DNA from: Tabrizicola sp. | GTDB taxonomy: Bacteria; Pseudomonadota; Alphaproteobacteria; Rhodobacterales; Rhodobacteraceae | Assembly: GCF_030694085.1 (NCBI RefSeq) | Contig: NZ_JAUXZE010000073.1 | Coordinates: 1 to 64,000 of the forward strand | Length of the DNA: 64,000 nt | Direction: 5' to 3' | In this document: one piece after another, positions 8,701-17,569 of the stretch | Position numbering within the stretch: the stretch's first letter is position 1 | Layout: every line of letters begins with the position of its first letter | The notes under the pieces: generated by a model | What the model was told of the DNA's origin: nothing | The model's database searches: none | What the model saw: the letters and a program-made list of their open reading frames with translations, nothing else | Made by a program: the position numbers and the translations under genes

Positions 8701-10067
8701 TGGAAATGTCTGGCAGGTCCGAAGACGACGCCACGCCGGTCCTGACGCTGGATGCCCTGCGCGATTGCTTTGAGGGTGCAGTGCCCGCTGTGCTGGCAAC
8801 CGTTGATCCCGGCGGCACTCCGAACGTGTCCTACATCAGCCAGATCCAGTACGTCGATCCGGGCCGCGTGGCACTAAGTTACCAGTTCTTCAACAAGACG
8901 CGGCGCAACATCCTGGCGACCCGCACCGCCGCGGTCGAAGTTGTCGACACTCTGACCACGGCGTTCTACCAGCTTGATCTCGATTTCGAGACCACCGAAG
9001 CCCAGGGGCCGCTCTTTGAGACGATGAAGGCAAAGCTGGCAGGCATCGCCTCGCATACCGGAATGGAGGGGGTGTTTCGCCTGATGGGTGCCGACATCTT
9101 TCGCGTCCGGGCGATCCGTCAGATGCTGCCGCCGGTGGTTCCGCGTCCCGTGCCGCAGGTTGCCGTACTTCCCGCGTTGTGCCGCGTGCTTGCCGACATG
9201 GCGCGGGCGGGCACATTGGGCGAGCTTTACGACACTGCGCTCGATGCCATCGCGCGTCATCTGGGGATCACCAATCTGATGATCCTCGTCCCCGACAATA
9301 CCCGTGGGGCACTGGACGCTGTTGCAACATGGGGCTACGCGGCGTCGGGCATTGGGGCCGAGGTGCGGCTTGGTGATGGGGTCATCGGTGTGGCCGCGCG
9401 CGAAAGGGTGGCAATCCGGATTGACCACATGTCGACCGATTATCTTTACGGGACGGCAGTCCGCGACCGCGTTCGGGCCGAGGCGGGACCGGGCGCGCCC
9501 GAAAGCCGGGGTGTCGCCTTCCCGGGCCTGGTGCATCCGGAAAGCCAGATCGCGCTGCCGATAATTTGGCAGGGCAGGCTGACCGGCGTCCTTTTCGCGG
9601 AAAGCCCACTTCCCTTGCGGTTTCGGCACGAAGAAGAGGACACGCTTTCCTGTATCGCCGCGGCGCTTGCCGCCCATGCAGCGGCGCTTGCGGCGGATGA
9701 CGACCCTGCCGAAACACCCAAGGCACTCGCGCCCGGTAGCTTCGACACCACTCTGATGATGCGGCATTTCGCGGCCGATGACAGCGTCTTTGCGGGCGGC
9801 GACTATGTGATCAAGGGTGTCGCCGGGGCGATCCTGTGGAAGTTGCTGCGCGCCTATGTCGCGACGGGTGCCTGTGAGTTTTCCAACCGGGAGCTTCGAC
9901 TTTCGCCGGAACTGCGCTTGCCAACCCATGCCGAGAACCTTGAGGCCCGGCTCGTGCTACTCGAGCGGCGGCTGCGTGAGAAGGCCTTGCCGATCCAGAT
10001 GGAGAAGACGGGGCGCGGGCGGTTTCGACTGGCTGTTCAGGCGAACATCAGCATGCAGGAAGAGTGA
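8700..10067 (+). CDS. PPOX-GAF-winged-helix sensory protein
   Basis: A 455-residue three-part protein. Residues ~15-140 form a second PPOX split barrel (VPAVLATVDPGGTPNVSYIS, YQFFNKTRRNI). Residues ~160-335 form a GAF domain (LYDTALDAIARHLGITNLMI, VIGVAARERVAIRI, ALPIIWQGRLTGVLFAES). The C-terminal ~110 residues (GVAGAILWKLLRAY, FSNRELRLSPEL, LEARLVLLERRL) resemble a winged-helix module I associate with regulators and cyclases of alphaproteobacteria. The ATG at 8700 overlaps the upstream stop. A flavin- or haem-bound PPOX domain, a ligand-binding GAF and a possible DNA-binding end suggest a redox-responsive regulator. Confidence 0.75.
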   Translation: MEMSGRSEDDATPVLTLDALRDCFEGAVPAVLATVDPGGTPNVSYISQIQYVDPGRVALSYQFFNKTRRNILATRTAAVEVVDTLTTAFYQLDLDFETTEAQGPLFETMKAKLAGIASHTGMEGVFRLMGADIFRVRAIRQMLPPVVPRPVPQVAVLPALCRVLADMARAGTLGELYDTALDAIARHLGITNLMILVPDNTRGALDAVATWGYAASGIGAEVRLGDGVIGVAARERVAIRIDHMSTDYLYGTAVRDRVRAEAGPGAPESRGVAFPGLVHPESQIALPIIWQGRLTGVLFAESPLPLRFRHEEEDTLSCIAAALAAHAAALAADDDPAETPKALAPGSFDTTLMMRHFAADDSVFAGGDYVIKGVAGAILWKLLRAYVATGACEFSNRELRLSPELRLPTHAENLEARLVLLERRLREKALPIQMEKTGRGRFRLAVQANISMQEE

Positions 10068-10435
10068 CAGGCTGACTGTCCCGGACCCAGTATCCGCATT
10101 TTAAGAAGCTTTTACGATTCCGCGAGGGAACACTTAGCGAGCGTTCGACATCTGCGCACAGTAGATGTGCACTCGTTCACTAGAACACCAAGATGCGGAC
10201 AGCGAACTGCCAGAAGGGAAAGACCCGGCTGGCGATGGCTCCCTCCGTTTCCAAAGTCTGCGTCCGACGAAAAGCGGACAATTTTTAAGTGATCCGACGC
10301 CCCGATGGGCGCTTTCGGCGGTGTGTTTGATTTTGCGGTGATGGTGAGCCTGTGGCCGACAAAGGTTGCAGACACAGCAAGCTGGCCGGAGCGATCTCGC
10401 CCGGCACCAAGAATTTGAAACGAAGGAACAAGACC
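10068..10435. other. Intergenic region, promoter of the flavin oxidase pair
   Basis: About 370 bp with no supported gene. It is A+T-richer than its surroundings (for example around 10100-10120 and 10262-10290). A short inverted repeat GCACA-GTAGA-TGTGC lies at 10156-10170. No terminator for the PPOX pair with a T-tract is clear. It probably holds the promoter of the downstream oxidase. Confidence 0.4.
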
Positions 10436-11839
10436 ATGCATATCGAAGATCTCCGCATTCAGGTCAGCGGTCGCGTCATCGCTGAGGGAGAGGCGGGTTT
10501 CACCGCCGCACGTGAGGGGTTCGTCTGGAACGGGCGCAAGCCCGAGGCGACCCCTCGCGTGATCGTCCAGGCGGCCTCGTCTGCCGACGTTCAGGCCGCC
10601 GTGCGGTATGCCGCTGCGAACGGTTATCGCGCCTCGGCCCGGTCAAGCGGGCACAACTGGTCGGGCATTGCCCTGCAGGACGGCGTCGCAATCGACCTGA
10701 GCGCGCTGAACACCGTGTCCATCGACCGCCTGGCACGCATCGCGGAAGTGCAACCTGCGGCAAAGAACCTTGCGCTGGCCGTCGCCTTGACCGCCGAGGG
10801 TCTTGCCTTCCCAGTTGGCCATTGCGGTGACGTGGCGATGGGCGGCTATCTTCTGGGCGGCGGCTTTGGCTGGAACGAAGGCACCTGGGGTCCGGCCTGC
10901 CACCTGATCGAGAAGGCCGAGGTCGTTCTGGCGGACGGTCGCATCATGATCGTCAGCGAAACAGAACATGCCGACATCTTCTGGGCGCTGCGTGGTGCCG
11001 GTCCGCTCTTCTTCGGGATCGTCACGCGCTACTGGCTGCGCCTGATGCCGCTGCCCCCGGCGATGGCAGTCACGACCTGGACCTACCCTCTGGCGCGGGT
11101 GGCCGAGGTGACGGCCAGCATGAAGCGGCTGGCGAATGTCCTGCCCAGCTTTGCCGAAGCCTCGCTGTCGCTTGCCGCAGCGCCGCCCCATTTGGGCATG
11201 GGCGACGCGAAGTTCGCAACGGTGATCCTGACCGTCTACGGCGGCTCGTTGGCCGAGATTGCAGGGATTGCCCGCAATGTCGGTGATCTGCTGCCTGACG
11301 GCGCAGTCGTCCACACGCCGACCACGCCCATCACCTTTGCGGCGCTTTACGGCATCGTCGACCAAAGCTTCCCCGATAGTGGACGCTACGGCGTGGACTG
11401 TGTGTGGAGCGAGGATGCCGACGCAACCTTTGCCGGCCTTGCCCGGATGGTCGCCGAGGCCCCGTCGGTCCAGTCCAACGCCATCTGCGTGATCTACGGC
11501 CGCAACTCTGCCATCCATCGCGAACTGCCGGATGCCGCCTTGTCCGTCATCGGTCCGGTCTGTGGGATCATGCACGGGACCTGGACCTTGCCCGAGGACG
11601 ATGCGCAGAACCTGGCCTGGTTGCGGGCCGGAATGGACACGCTCGATCCTGTGACCAAGGGCCGCTACGTCGGCCACGCCGATCTGGCCCGCCCCGGACG
11701 GATCGACGACTGCTATAGCGCTGAAGCCCGCAGCCGCATCGCATCGCTTGCCGCGACCCATGACCCGCAGGGCATCTTCGGCAATCGCACCGTGCAGGAC
11801 GCTGCCACCCACGGCTCCGCCGCACTAGCAGCTGAGTGA
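10436..11839 (+). CDS. FAD-linked oxidase, berberine-bridge type, with predicted bicovalent FAD
   Basis: A 467-residue flavoprotein of the PCMH/BBE family. The FAD-anchoring His is in ARSSGHNWSG (His73), and a Cys in GHCGDVAMGGYLLGGGFGW (Cys130) matches the 6-S-cysteinyl position, so FAD is probably attached at two points, as in BBE-type carbohydrate and alcohol oxidases. The C-terminus (YYGxN-like substrate-cap closing segment HDPQGIFGNRTVQD) is typical. The frame is open further upstream, but AAGGAACAAGACC precedes the ATG at 10436. A c-type cytochrome follows 22 nt later, suggesting electrons go to a cytochrome rather than directly to O2. No export signal is visible. Confidence 0.85.
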   Translation: MHIEDLRIQVSGRVIAEGEAGFTAAREGFVWNGRKPEATPRVIVQAASSADVQAAVRYAAANGYRASARSSGHNWSGIALQDGVAIDLSALNTVSIDRLARIAEVQPAAKNLALAVALTAEGLAFPVGHCGDVAMGGYLLGGGFGWNEGTWGPACHLIEKAEVVLADGRIMIVSETEHADIFWALRGAGPLFFGIVTRYWLRLMPLPPAMAVTTWTYPLARVAEVTASMKRLANVLPSFAEASLSLAAAPPHLGMGDAKFATVILTVYGGSLAEIAGIARNVGDLLPDGAVVHTPTTPITFAALYGIVDQSFPDSGRYGVDCVWSEDADATFAGLARMVAEAPSVQSNAICVIYGRNSAIHRELPDAALSVIGPVCGIMHGTWTLPEDDAQNLAWLRAGMDTLDPVTKGRYVGHADLARPGRIDDCYSAEARSRIASLAATHDPQGIFGNRTVQDAATHGSAALAAE

Positions 11840-11861
11840 GCCAGAGAAGGAGGCTAAAGCC

Positions 11862-12407
11862 ATGAACAACAGACTGAAAAGATCCCTCCGTGGCGCGATG
11901 GACATGCGTCCCGAACTGACCGCCACGCTGATCTCGGTGCTGCTCGCGACGCTGGTTCCCGCCAGCGCCCGGGCCGACGAGACGCAAATCGAGCGCGGTC
12001 GCTACCTTGTCCAGATCGCCGGGTGCAGCGATTGCCACACGCCGGGCCACTTCCTCGGCAAGCCGGATCAGGCCCGCTTTCTTGGCGGGTCGGAGGTCGG
12101 GTTTGAAATCCCGGGTGTCGGTGTTGTCTACGGGCCGAACCTGACCCCTGACGACGCTACCGGCCTTGGGACCTGGAGCGAGGATCAGATCGTCGCCGCG
12201 ATCCGCACCGGGGCAACACCCGAAGGTCGCGGCCTGGTGCCGGTCATGCCCTGGCCGAACCTCTCGGCGCTGAGTGACGACGACGCCTACGCCATCGCGG
12301 CCTACCTGAAGTCACTCGATCCGGTGGCCAATGATGTTCCTGGGCCGGTTCCACCAGGCGAGCCAGCGCCATCCTTCGTGATGCGAGTCGTCCCTCCGGG
12401 CGGATGA
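11862..12407 (+). CDS. Exported mono-haem cytochrome c
   Basis: A 181-residue protein with a signal region (TLISVLLATLVPASARA) and one haem site CSDCH at residues 55-59 in RGRYLVQIAGCSDCH, the pattern of small cytochrome subunits of membrane dehydrogenases. A likely axial Met is in LVPVMPWPNLSALSDDD, followed by DAYAIAAYLKSLDPV, the conserved C-terminal helix. GAAGGAGG precedes the ATG. It follows the BBE-type oxidase in the same operon and is the natural electron acceptor, although the oxidase lacks an obvious signal peptide. The real start could be the second Met (residue 15), giving a shorter signal. Confidence 0.85.
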   Translation: MNNRLKRSLRGAMDMRPELTATLISVLLATLVPASARADETQIERGRYLVQIAGCSDCHTPGHFLGKPDQARFLGGSEVGFEIPGVGVVYGPNLTPDDATGLGTWSEDQIVAAIRTGATPEGRGLVPVMPWPNLSALSDDDAYAIAAYLKSLDPVANDVPGPVPPGEPAPSFVMRVVPPGG

Positions 12408-12641
12408 GCAGCTGGCGGCCCGTTCGTCGATGATCGGTCGGGCCGCTGGATCTACTGGATCGACCGGAAGTATGGTAGCAAGGACCGAACTGTCTTTGAC
12501 CGGCACGTAGCCTTTCCAACAAAGGCAAATCCAAGCTGGAAAAGATGTTCCGGTGCACAGATTCGTGAACCGGAACCGCCCTTCGAAATGGTATCCTCGT
12601 GGAACTCGTTCTCCGACCCAGGACTAGAAGGAGTATGCCCC

Positions 12642-12878
12642 ATGAAAATCTTGATCGCTGCCAGTCTTCTTGCCGTTCTCGCGTCGCCCGTGCTTGCTTT
12701 CCAGTGCCCGGCCGACATGAAGGCTATCGATGCCGCTCTGGAAGCTGCCGACCTCACCGATGAAGAACTTGCTCGCGTGACGGAGCTGCGCGCCCTTGGT
12801 GAGAGCGAACATCAGGCAGGCAACCACCAAACTTCAGTGGACGCGCTTGCCGAGGCGAAGGCCCTGCTCGGTATCTAG
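12642..12878 (+). CDS. Small exported protein of unknown function
   Basis: A 78-residue protein with a clear cleavable signal peptide (MKILIAASLLAVLASPVLA) and a short mature helical region rich in Ala, Glu and Leu (AIDAALEAADLTDEELARVTELRALGESEHQAG). An AGAAGGAG ribosome site lies just upstream, which selects this ATG over the longer frame from 12588. I do not recognise a family. The helical mature part with periodic Leu suggests a small helical hairpin in the periplasm. It lies 230 bp after the cytochrome gene and probably has its own promoter. Confidence 0.7.
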   Translation: MKILIAASLLAVLASPVLAFQCPADMKAIDAALEAADLTDEELARVTELRALGESEHQAGNHQTSVDALAEAKALLGI

Positions 12879-12903
12879 AGGAATTGTGGCCGACTGGATT
12901 GGT

Positions 12904-12929
12904 CCCGACAGGCTGGGTCGCCTGCCGGG
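12904..12929. terminator. Hairpin after small exported protein
   Basis: 10-bp arms CCCGACAGGC / GCCTGCCGGG with one mismatch and a 6-nt loop, between convergent genes. No T-tract follows, so termination by this hairpin is uncertain. Confidence 0.5.
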
Positions 12930-12948
12930 TGAGCTTGGCTAAATTGCT

Positions 12949-14367
12949 TCACTCTTGACCCTGAGATGCAGGTTGCGACTGCGGATGTTGATTTGCTCCG
13001 GCCAGCCTTGCCAGCATCAGGCAAGTCGTGACCAGTGTCCCGACAGTCAGACCTGTCCAGACGCCAGCAATGCCGAGGTGCAGCACTTCGCTCAACCAAA
13101 GACCAAGTGGCGCGCCGACACACCAGTAACCTGCCAGCGTGTAAAGCATCGGGACACGGGTGTCTTTCCGTCCGCGCAAAAGACCCGCCGCACCCAGACC
13201 CGGGTTGGCGACAAGTTCCATCACTCCCAAAAGGACAAGAAGCGTAACCGCAAGGCCGGCCGCTACGGCACCAGCGGCGGTTGGCTCAAAGAAGGCCTGA
13301 GCCAGCGGCGCGGCGGCCGCGCAAAGGCAGACGAACAACAGCGTGCCAGAGGTTGCCGCAAGTGATAAGGCACTGGCAATCACCCGGCGGCAAATGACCG
13401 GGTCGCCGGTCGGCTCTGCCCGCGCCATCCGCACCATCGCGGCCTGCAGCAGTGCGGCAGGCACGGCCTAAGCAACGCCTGCCACTCGCAAGGTCAGGGT
13501 ATGGGCCGCCACGTCTGCCGAACTTAAGGTTGCAGCATATAAAGTCGCTCCCAGAAAGATGCCGAGTTCAGCTACGGTCGCGATCCCGATGGGCAGGCCC
13601 ACGCGCAGGACCGGGGCGAGATCGCTCCAGGCGATGCGGCCAGTCCCCGGTCGCGCCTGCGGTGCGGACCGGCTGGAGATCACCTTAAGAGCCGCAAGAC
13701 TGGTGACTGCAACGATCAGTGTCGACAGTCCTGCTCCGGTTGGACCAAAAGCAGGGATCGGGCCGAAGCCGTGCATCAAAAGGTGGTTGCCGACAGCGTT
13801 CAGCGGCAGCATCGCCGCAGTGACATAGAGAAACACCTTGGGGCGCTCGGCCGCCATCAGGATCGTGCGGTAAAGCGTCATTCCAAGCATCGGGACCAGC
13901 GTCAGCGCCATCGCGCGGGTATAGCCGCGCCCCGCGTCGAGAAGGCCCTGGTCAAGACCGAGGAACACCAACCAGTCCGGCGCTGTCCAGACAATCGGCA
14001 CCAGCACGGCGGAGAGGAGAAGGACGATGGCGCGGCCCACCTGCACCAGCCGCGCCCGTTGGAAGTCGTCGGCTCGGGCAATGGCGGCCGTATAGAACGG
14101 GACAAGCCCGCCGATCGTGCCTGCCCCAAGATAGAAAAGGATCGAGTAGAAATCGCTGCCAACGGCCACAGCCGCAAGTGCTTCTGGACCAAAGCTGGAG
14201 GCGACCATGAGCGTGTCGGTGATGCTCATGCCCATGTTGATGAGGGCGATGAGCATGATCGGCACGGCCAGCCGCAGCATCGCGATAGGTTCGGCGAGGA
14301 CGTCCCGAAACGGGGCGATCCGTGCTGGATTGCGCCCACGCACGGGGGGAAGGGTTGTGTAGGTCAT
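12949..14367 (-). pseudogene. MATE-family efflux transporter interrupted by an in-frame amber codon
   Basis: Two adjacent open frames lie in the same frame and together form one 472-codon MATE (multidrug and toxin extrusion) protein. The first part, codons 1-299, ends LTLRVAGVA. A TAG follows at 13468-13470 (codon 300), and the protein continues AVPAALLQAAMVRMARAEP to 12949. In MATE proteins this spot is an aromatic residue in 'VA-(F/Y)-xxPxxxxQAxxVR', so TAC or TAT to TAG by one substitution is the simplest explanation. The first half carries IMLIALINMGMSITDTLMV. Start ATG 14367 is chosen over the longer frame because family homology begins there. Likely non-functional, unless the stop is a sequencing error or is suppressed. 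Confidence 0.85.
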
Positions 14368-14471
14368 GGCTAAGGTCCTGAATGAGAATGCCCCGGGGCC
14401 TGCCCCTTGGAGACAGACCGGATCAGGGGAAGCGCCCGGCGCAGGCATGCCGCCCGCGCCGGTCCGTTGGG

Positions 14472-15863
14472 TCAGCCCCAGTTCTGGTCGTGGTTTGCGT
14501 GGGTCCGCAGATAGGCACCCGGTTGGAAATGCGTGTCGTAGAACCCGGTATCCAGCCGGTGCGCCTGCAGGTAGGTGTTGATGAACACCGCCGGAGCCGT
14601 GGCCGGAAACCGCCCGAAGGTCGAGAACACATAGCCCGCCATGATCGTGGCGATCTCGACCGCTTCATCGTCGATCTCGGCCCCCGAACTACGCACCGCG
14701 GCATTCTCGCGGTATTGACCGCCCTGTCCGGGGTCGAAGGGTCCGCCCTTGCCGAACTTGCGCGCGACGACGGCCCTCACTGCTGCGCCCATGTCCGCGT
14801 GATGCGGCGGGACATGCGCCTCGAACACGCCGGGCAGACCGGTGACGTAAGGCAGCGGGTTGCCTTCCAGCATCTGGAACTGGAAGCCGAGGCCTGGAAC
14901 AGCCGGGTCGCCGCTGGCACCAAGGACGACGAAGGGGTCTATCCCGGTATACATCCATCCACCCAGGCCCAGGGCCTGAAGCATCAGCGCCCCCGCGTAG
15001 CACGCCGTTCCCGTCTCGGTCGCCACATCGGTCATCGCGACCTGCTCCAGGAAGGTCATCGGATAAGCGACGGACATGTCCAGTCGGTGCGAGAACTTCT
15101 CCAGCCCCGGGATCTGCCGGCCGTTCACGTCGTCATAGATCCCCGTCCCGTTCTGGATCAGATACAAGAGCAGCAGGATCACATGCTGCGCTACGTCGGC
15201 CACCGGCCAGATCAGGGTCGAACCCGGCACGTTCGCGCACCAGGTGTTGTGCCCTTCCATGAAGGGCATCGCCGCCGGAATGTTCAGCCGCCCGTCCGCC
15301 AGCTTGACGATCCGTGCCCGATGCGTCTCGGTCCAGGCCTTCAGGTCGATGCCATCGGTGGGGGCCGGGGTCATGTCACGCGTCGGCAGGAAGTAGACCC
15401 CGCTGTCATCGGTGAAGAAGAACTCGGTCGTGTTGAACCCCGCCGACGACGGAAAGCTGCGCCCGCCTGCTGCCGCCGTGTAGTTCGGCAGCTTGCCCGC
15501 ATAGCTCGGGTGATGGGCGAACAGGTTCACCCACCCGGTGTTTCCCGCGACAGTCGAGATCAAGAGCATCTGTTCGGTCGGGTCCAAAGCTTCCGGCGCC
15601 TCTTTCGAAGTATAGGCCAGCGGTCCGTTCGGAATGCTGGCCCCCTTCGCAAAGCGACGGGACCGGCGGCCTTGGATCGCTTCGATCAACGGGAATGTTG
15701 CAGCCTCGACAAGGCCGCGGGACAGGGGTGAGTAGGAATCAAGCATGATCTTGCCTTTCGAGGTGAGGGTCTGGCCCTGGGCGAAGCCAAGGCCGGTCAG
15801 GATCGCGCCGGTCGCAGCAAGGGTGCTGCCGAGAAGGCGACGCCGGGTGAATGGAAATGTCAT
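14472..15863 (-). CDS. Tat-exported protein of unknown function
   Basis: A 463-residue protein beginning with a twin-arginine signal (FTRRRLLGSTLAATGA, then ILTGLGFAQG), so it is exported folded, usually because it carries a cofactor. The mature part begins like a nitroreductase-fold segment (RRSRRFAKGASIPNGPLAY followed by LDPTEQMLLISTVAG), but the rest is not familiar. Central and C-terminal stretches are rich in aromatic residues and His (FMEGHNTWCANVPG, HVPPHHADMGAAV). I cannot name a family with confidence. It lies between a DUF1127 gene and the broken MATE gene on the same strand, so the three may share a transcript. Confidence 0.65.
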   Translation of the reverse strand: MTFPFTRRRLLGSTLAATGAILTGLGFAQGQTLTSKGKIMLDSYSPLSRGLVEAATFPLIEAIQGRRSRRFAKGASIPNGPLAYTSKEAPEALDPTEQMLLISTVAGNTGWVNLFAHHPSYAGKLPNYTAAAGGRSFPSSAGFNTTEFFFTDDSGVYFLPTRDMTPAPTDGIDLKAWTETHRARIVKLADGRLNIPAAMPFMEGHNTWCANVPGSTLIWPVADVAQHVILLLLYLIQNGTGIYDDVNGRQIPGLEKFSHRLDMSVAYPMTFLEQVAMTDVATETGTACYAGALMLQALGLGGWMYTGIDPFVVLGASGDPAVPGLGFQFQMLEGNPLPYVTGLPGVFEAHVPPHHADMGAAVRAVVARKFGKGGPFDPGQGGQYRENAAVRSSGAEIDDEAVEIATIMAGYVFSTFGRFPATAPAVFINTYLQAHRLDTGFYDTHFQPGAYLRTHANHDQNWG

Positions 15864-15880
15864 GATCGCTGCCCGGCCGC

Positions 15881-16108
15881 TCAGCCGGAGTAGCGCATGG
15901 CGTCGTGCAGCGTTCTTATCGCCATCCGGTCAAGCGGATCGCGCTCGATGCCGATGCCGATGCCGATGCCGATGTCGCGCAGCATGTGATCGGACAGGGT
16001 GTCAAGGTCCGCAGCAGGTGTGCGGCGACGGCCCAGCGAAGCCAGCCAGAGCCGAAGGCGCTGTGCAAAGCGGCGCTCGTCGCGAAGTGTCAGAGTGATG
16101 TCAGTCAT
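15881..16108 (-). CDS. DUF1127 protein with (Gly-Ile) repeat expansion
   Basis: A 75-residue DUF1127 protein: basic N-terminus with RLRLWLASLGRRR, then LDTLSDHMLRDIGI, the family core. After DIG the protein carries IGIGIGIG before ERDPLDRM, where the family usually goes directly to a short acidic stretch. The extra residues are encoded by a CGATGC hexanucleotide repeat (15946-15975). AAGG lies about 8 nt upstream of the ATG. It begins a run of three minus-strand genes with the Tat-exported protein 17 bp downstream. Confidence 0.8.
   Translation of the reverse strand: MTDITLTLRDERRFAQRLRLWLASLGRRRTPAADLDTLSDHMLRDIGIGIGIGIERDPLDRMAIRTLHDAMRYSG
15946..15975. repeat. Hexanucleotide repeat CGATGC x4 plus one imperfect copy
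   Basis: Four perfect CGATGC units plus CGATGT at 15946-15975, inside the DUF1127 gene. The unit length is a multiple of three, so slippage changes the number of Gly-Ile pairs without breaking the frame. Confidence 0.95.
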
Positions 16109-16228
16109 GGATCAAGCCTTTCGATGGATGCGGCCCCAGTGGCCGTGTGGCAGCCTGATCGCATGTGCAGCCTTCCGGCGTGAGGCACGGACTCGACAGA
16201 AACGGTCCAAATGTGCCACTCTTTGGGA

Positions 16229-17259
16229 ATGCCCACGCCTTATGCTCCGACGAAGATCTCCGTCTGCCTGCTTGCGGTGCCCGAGACGGCTACCGGAGTG
16301 CTGCACGGCCTTTATGAGGTCTTCACCTATGTCGGCTCGGGCTGGGAGATGCTGACCGGCTGGCCTCCGGGACCGCGCCGCTTCAAGCCACATATCGTCG
16401 CCGAAACTGATGAGCCGTTTCGCAACTCGGCGGGCATTCCGATCGCGCCGGACCTGTCACTGGCCGAGGCAAAACGGGCAGACATCGTGATCGTAGCTGA
16501 CCTTGCAGTGGGGCGCGACGAAGAAACCCTCGGCCGCTGGCCGGAGGTGGCCGATTGGCTACGGCAGCAACATGCGCAGGGCGCACTGGTCTGCTCGGTC
16601 TGCACCGGGTCGCTTCTCCTCGCCGAGGCCGGGTTGCTGGACGGCGAAGAGGCGACCTGCCATTGGGCCGCAGCCGACCAAATGCGCAGCCGCTACCCTG
16701 CGGCCGCCTGAAGCCGGAGCGTGTGCTCGTGTCATCCGGCGTGGATCATCGCCTTGTAACGTCAGGCGGCAACGCCTCATGGACTGACCTTGCATTCTAT
16801 ATCGTAGCCCGCTTCTGCGGTGAGGATGAGGCTCGGCGCACTGCCAAACTGTTCCTGTTCGGTGATCGCAGCAACGGCCAGGCCCCCTTCGCCGCGCGCG
16901 TGCGCCCTCCGCTGCATGACGATGCTGCCATCGCCGCGGCGCAAGTCTGGATCGCCGAGAACTATGCGGCCCCCAATCCCGTAGCAGGAATGACGGCCGT
17001 TTCCGGGTTGACCGCGCGGACCTTCAAGCGTCGTTTTGAGGCGGCAGCGGGCTACGCGCCGCTCGACTACGTGCAGTCGCTGCGCATGGAAGAAGCGAAG
17101 CAGATGCTGGAAGCTTCCGACACGCCAATCGACGCAGTTGCCGAAGAGGTTGGTTACACCGAGCCAGCCGCCTTCCGACGCCTGTTCAAGCGATCAACTG
17201 GCATCTCTCCGCTGCAGTATCGGCAGCGCTACCGGCAGATGACTGTTCCGAAACAGTGA
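16229..17259 (+). pseudogene. GlxA-family regulator (DJ-1/PfpI plus AraC) with one-base deletion
   Basis: The gene is split by a frameshift. The first part (start ATG 16229, or 16211) encodes a DJ-1/PfpI-like domain: KISVCLLAVPETATGVLHGL, CSVCTGSLLLAEAGLL, then MRSRYPAAA and TGA at 16709. The next frame continues LKPERVLVSSGVDHRLVTSGG, the expected end of the same domain, followed by an AraC double HTH (MTAVSGLTARTFKRRFEAA, IDAVAEEVGYTEPAAFRRLFKRS). Family members read 'RYP-V-RLEPERVL' here, so one base is missing at about 16701-16705. Everything else is intact, so this is a recent mutation or a sequencing error. It is divergent from the DUF1127 gene. Confidence 0.85.
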
Positions 17260-17539
17260 GGCCGCAGAGCGTTAGTATCGACAGGTCTTTCGCAAAGTGG
17301 ACTAGAGACCACATTGTTCGGCGGGAAAGATGGCTCCCAAATTCGTTCAAACAGCTCCCAAGATTTACGACCAAAGGTTCAGCGCTGAAGGCAGTGGAAA
17401 GTTCGGACATCCCCGACCGGCTGGGGCAAAATGCATCCCCATCGAGGTAAGCACCTTTCTCTAGGACTTTGCGTTCGCAGAAGTCCCAAGGCTCAACATC
17501 TAGGCCCCACCCGACCGCACCGATGCGCTCAGGTAAATA
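17260..17539. other. Intergenic region, no supported gene
   Basis: 280 bp between the broken GlxA gene and the XRE regulator. An ORF on the minus strand crosses it, but it overlaps the GlxA gene and has no recognisable content. I see no terminator with a T-tract. Confidence 0.4.
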
Positions 17540-17563
17540 TCTCATGTGACCAACCACATGAGA
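17540..17563. promoter_or_regulatory. Probable autoregulatory operator of the XRE regulator
   Basis: Perfect inverted repeat with 9-bp arms, TCTCATGTG at 17540-17548 and CACATGAGA at 17555-17563, and a 6-nt spacer. It ends 6 nt before the ATG at 17570, the usual place for repression of its own gene by a Xre/Cro-type protein. Confidence 0.7.
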
Positions 17564-17569
17564 GAACAC

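Noticed and set aside
10112..10441. Minus-strand frame in the long gap before the flavin oxidase
   Set aside because: No recognisable content and it covers the start and ribosome site of the oxidase gene.
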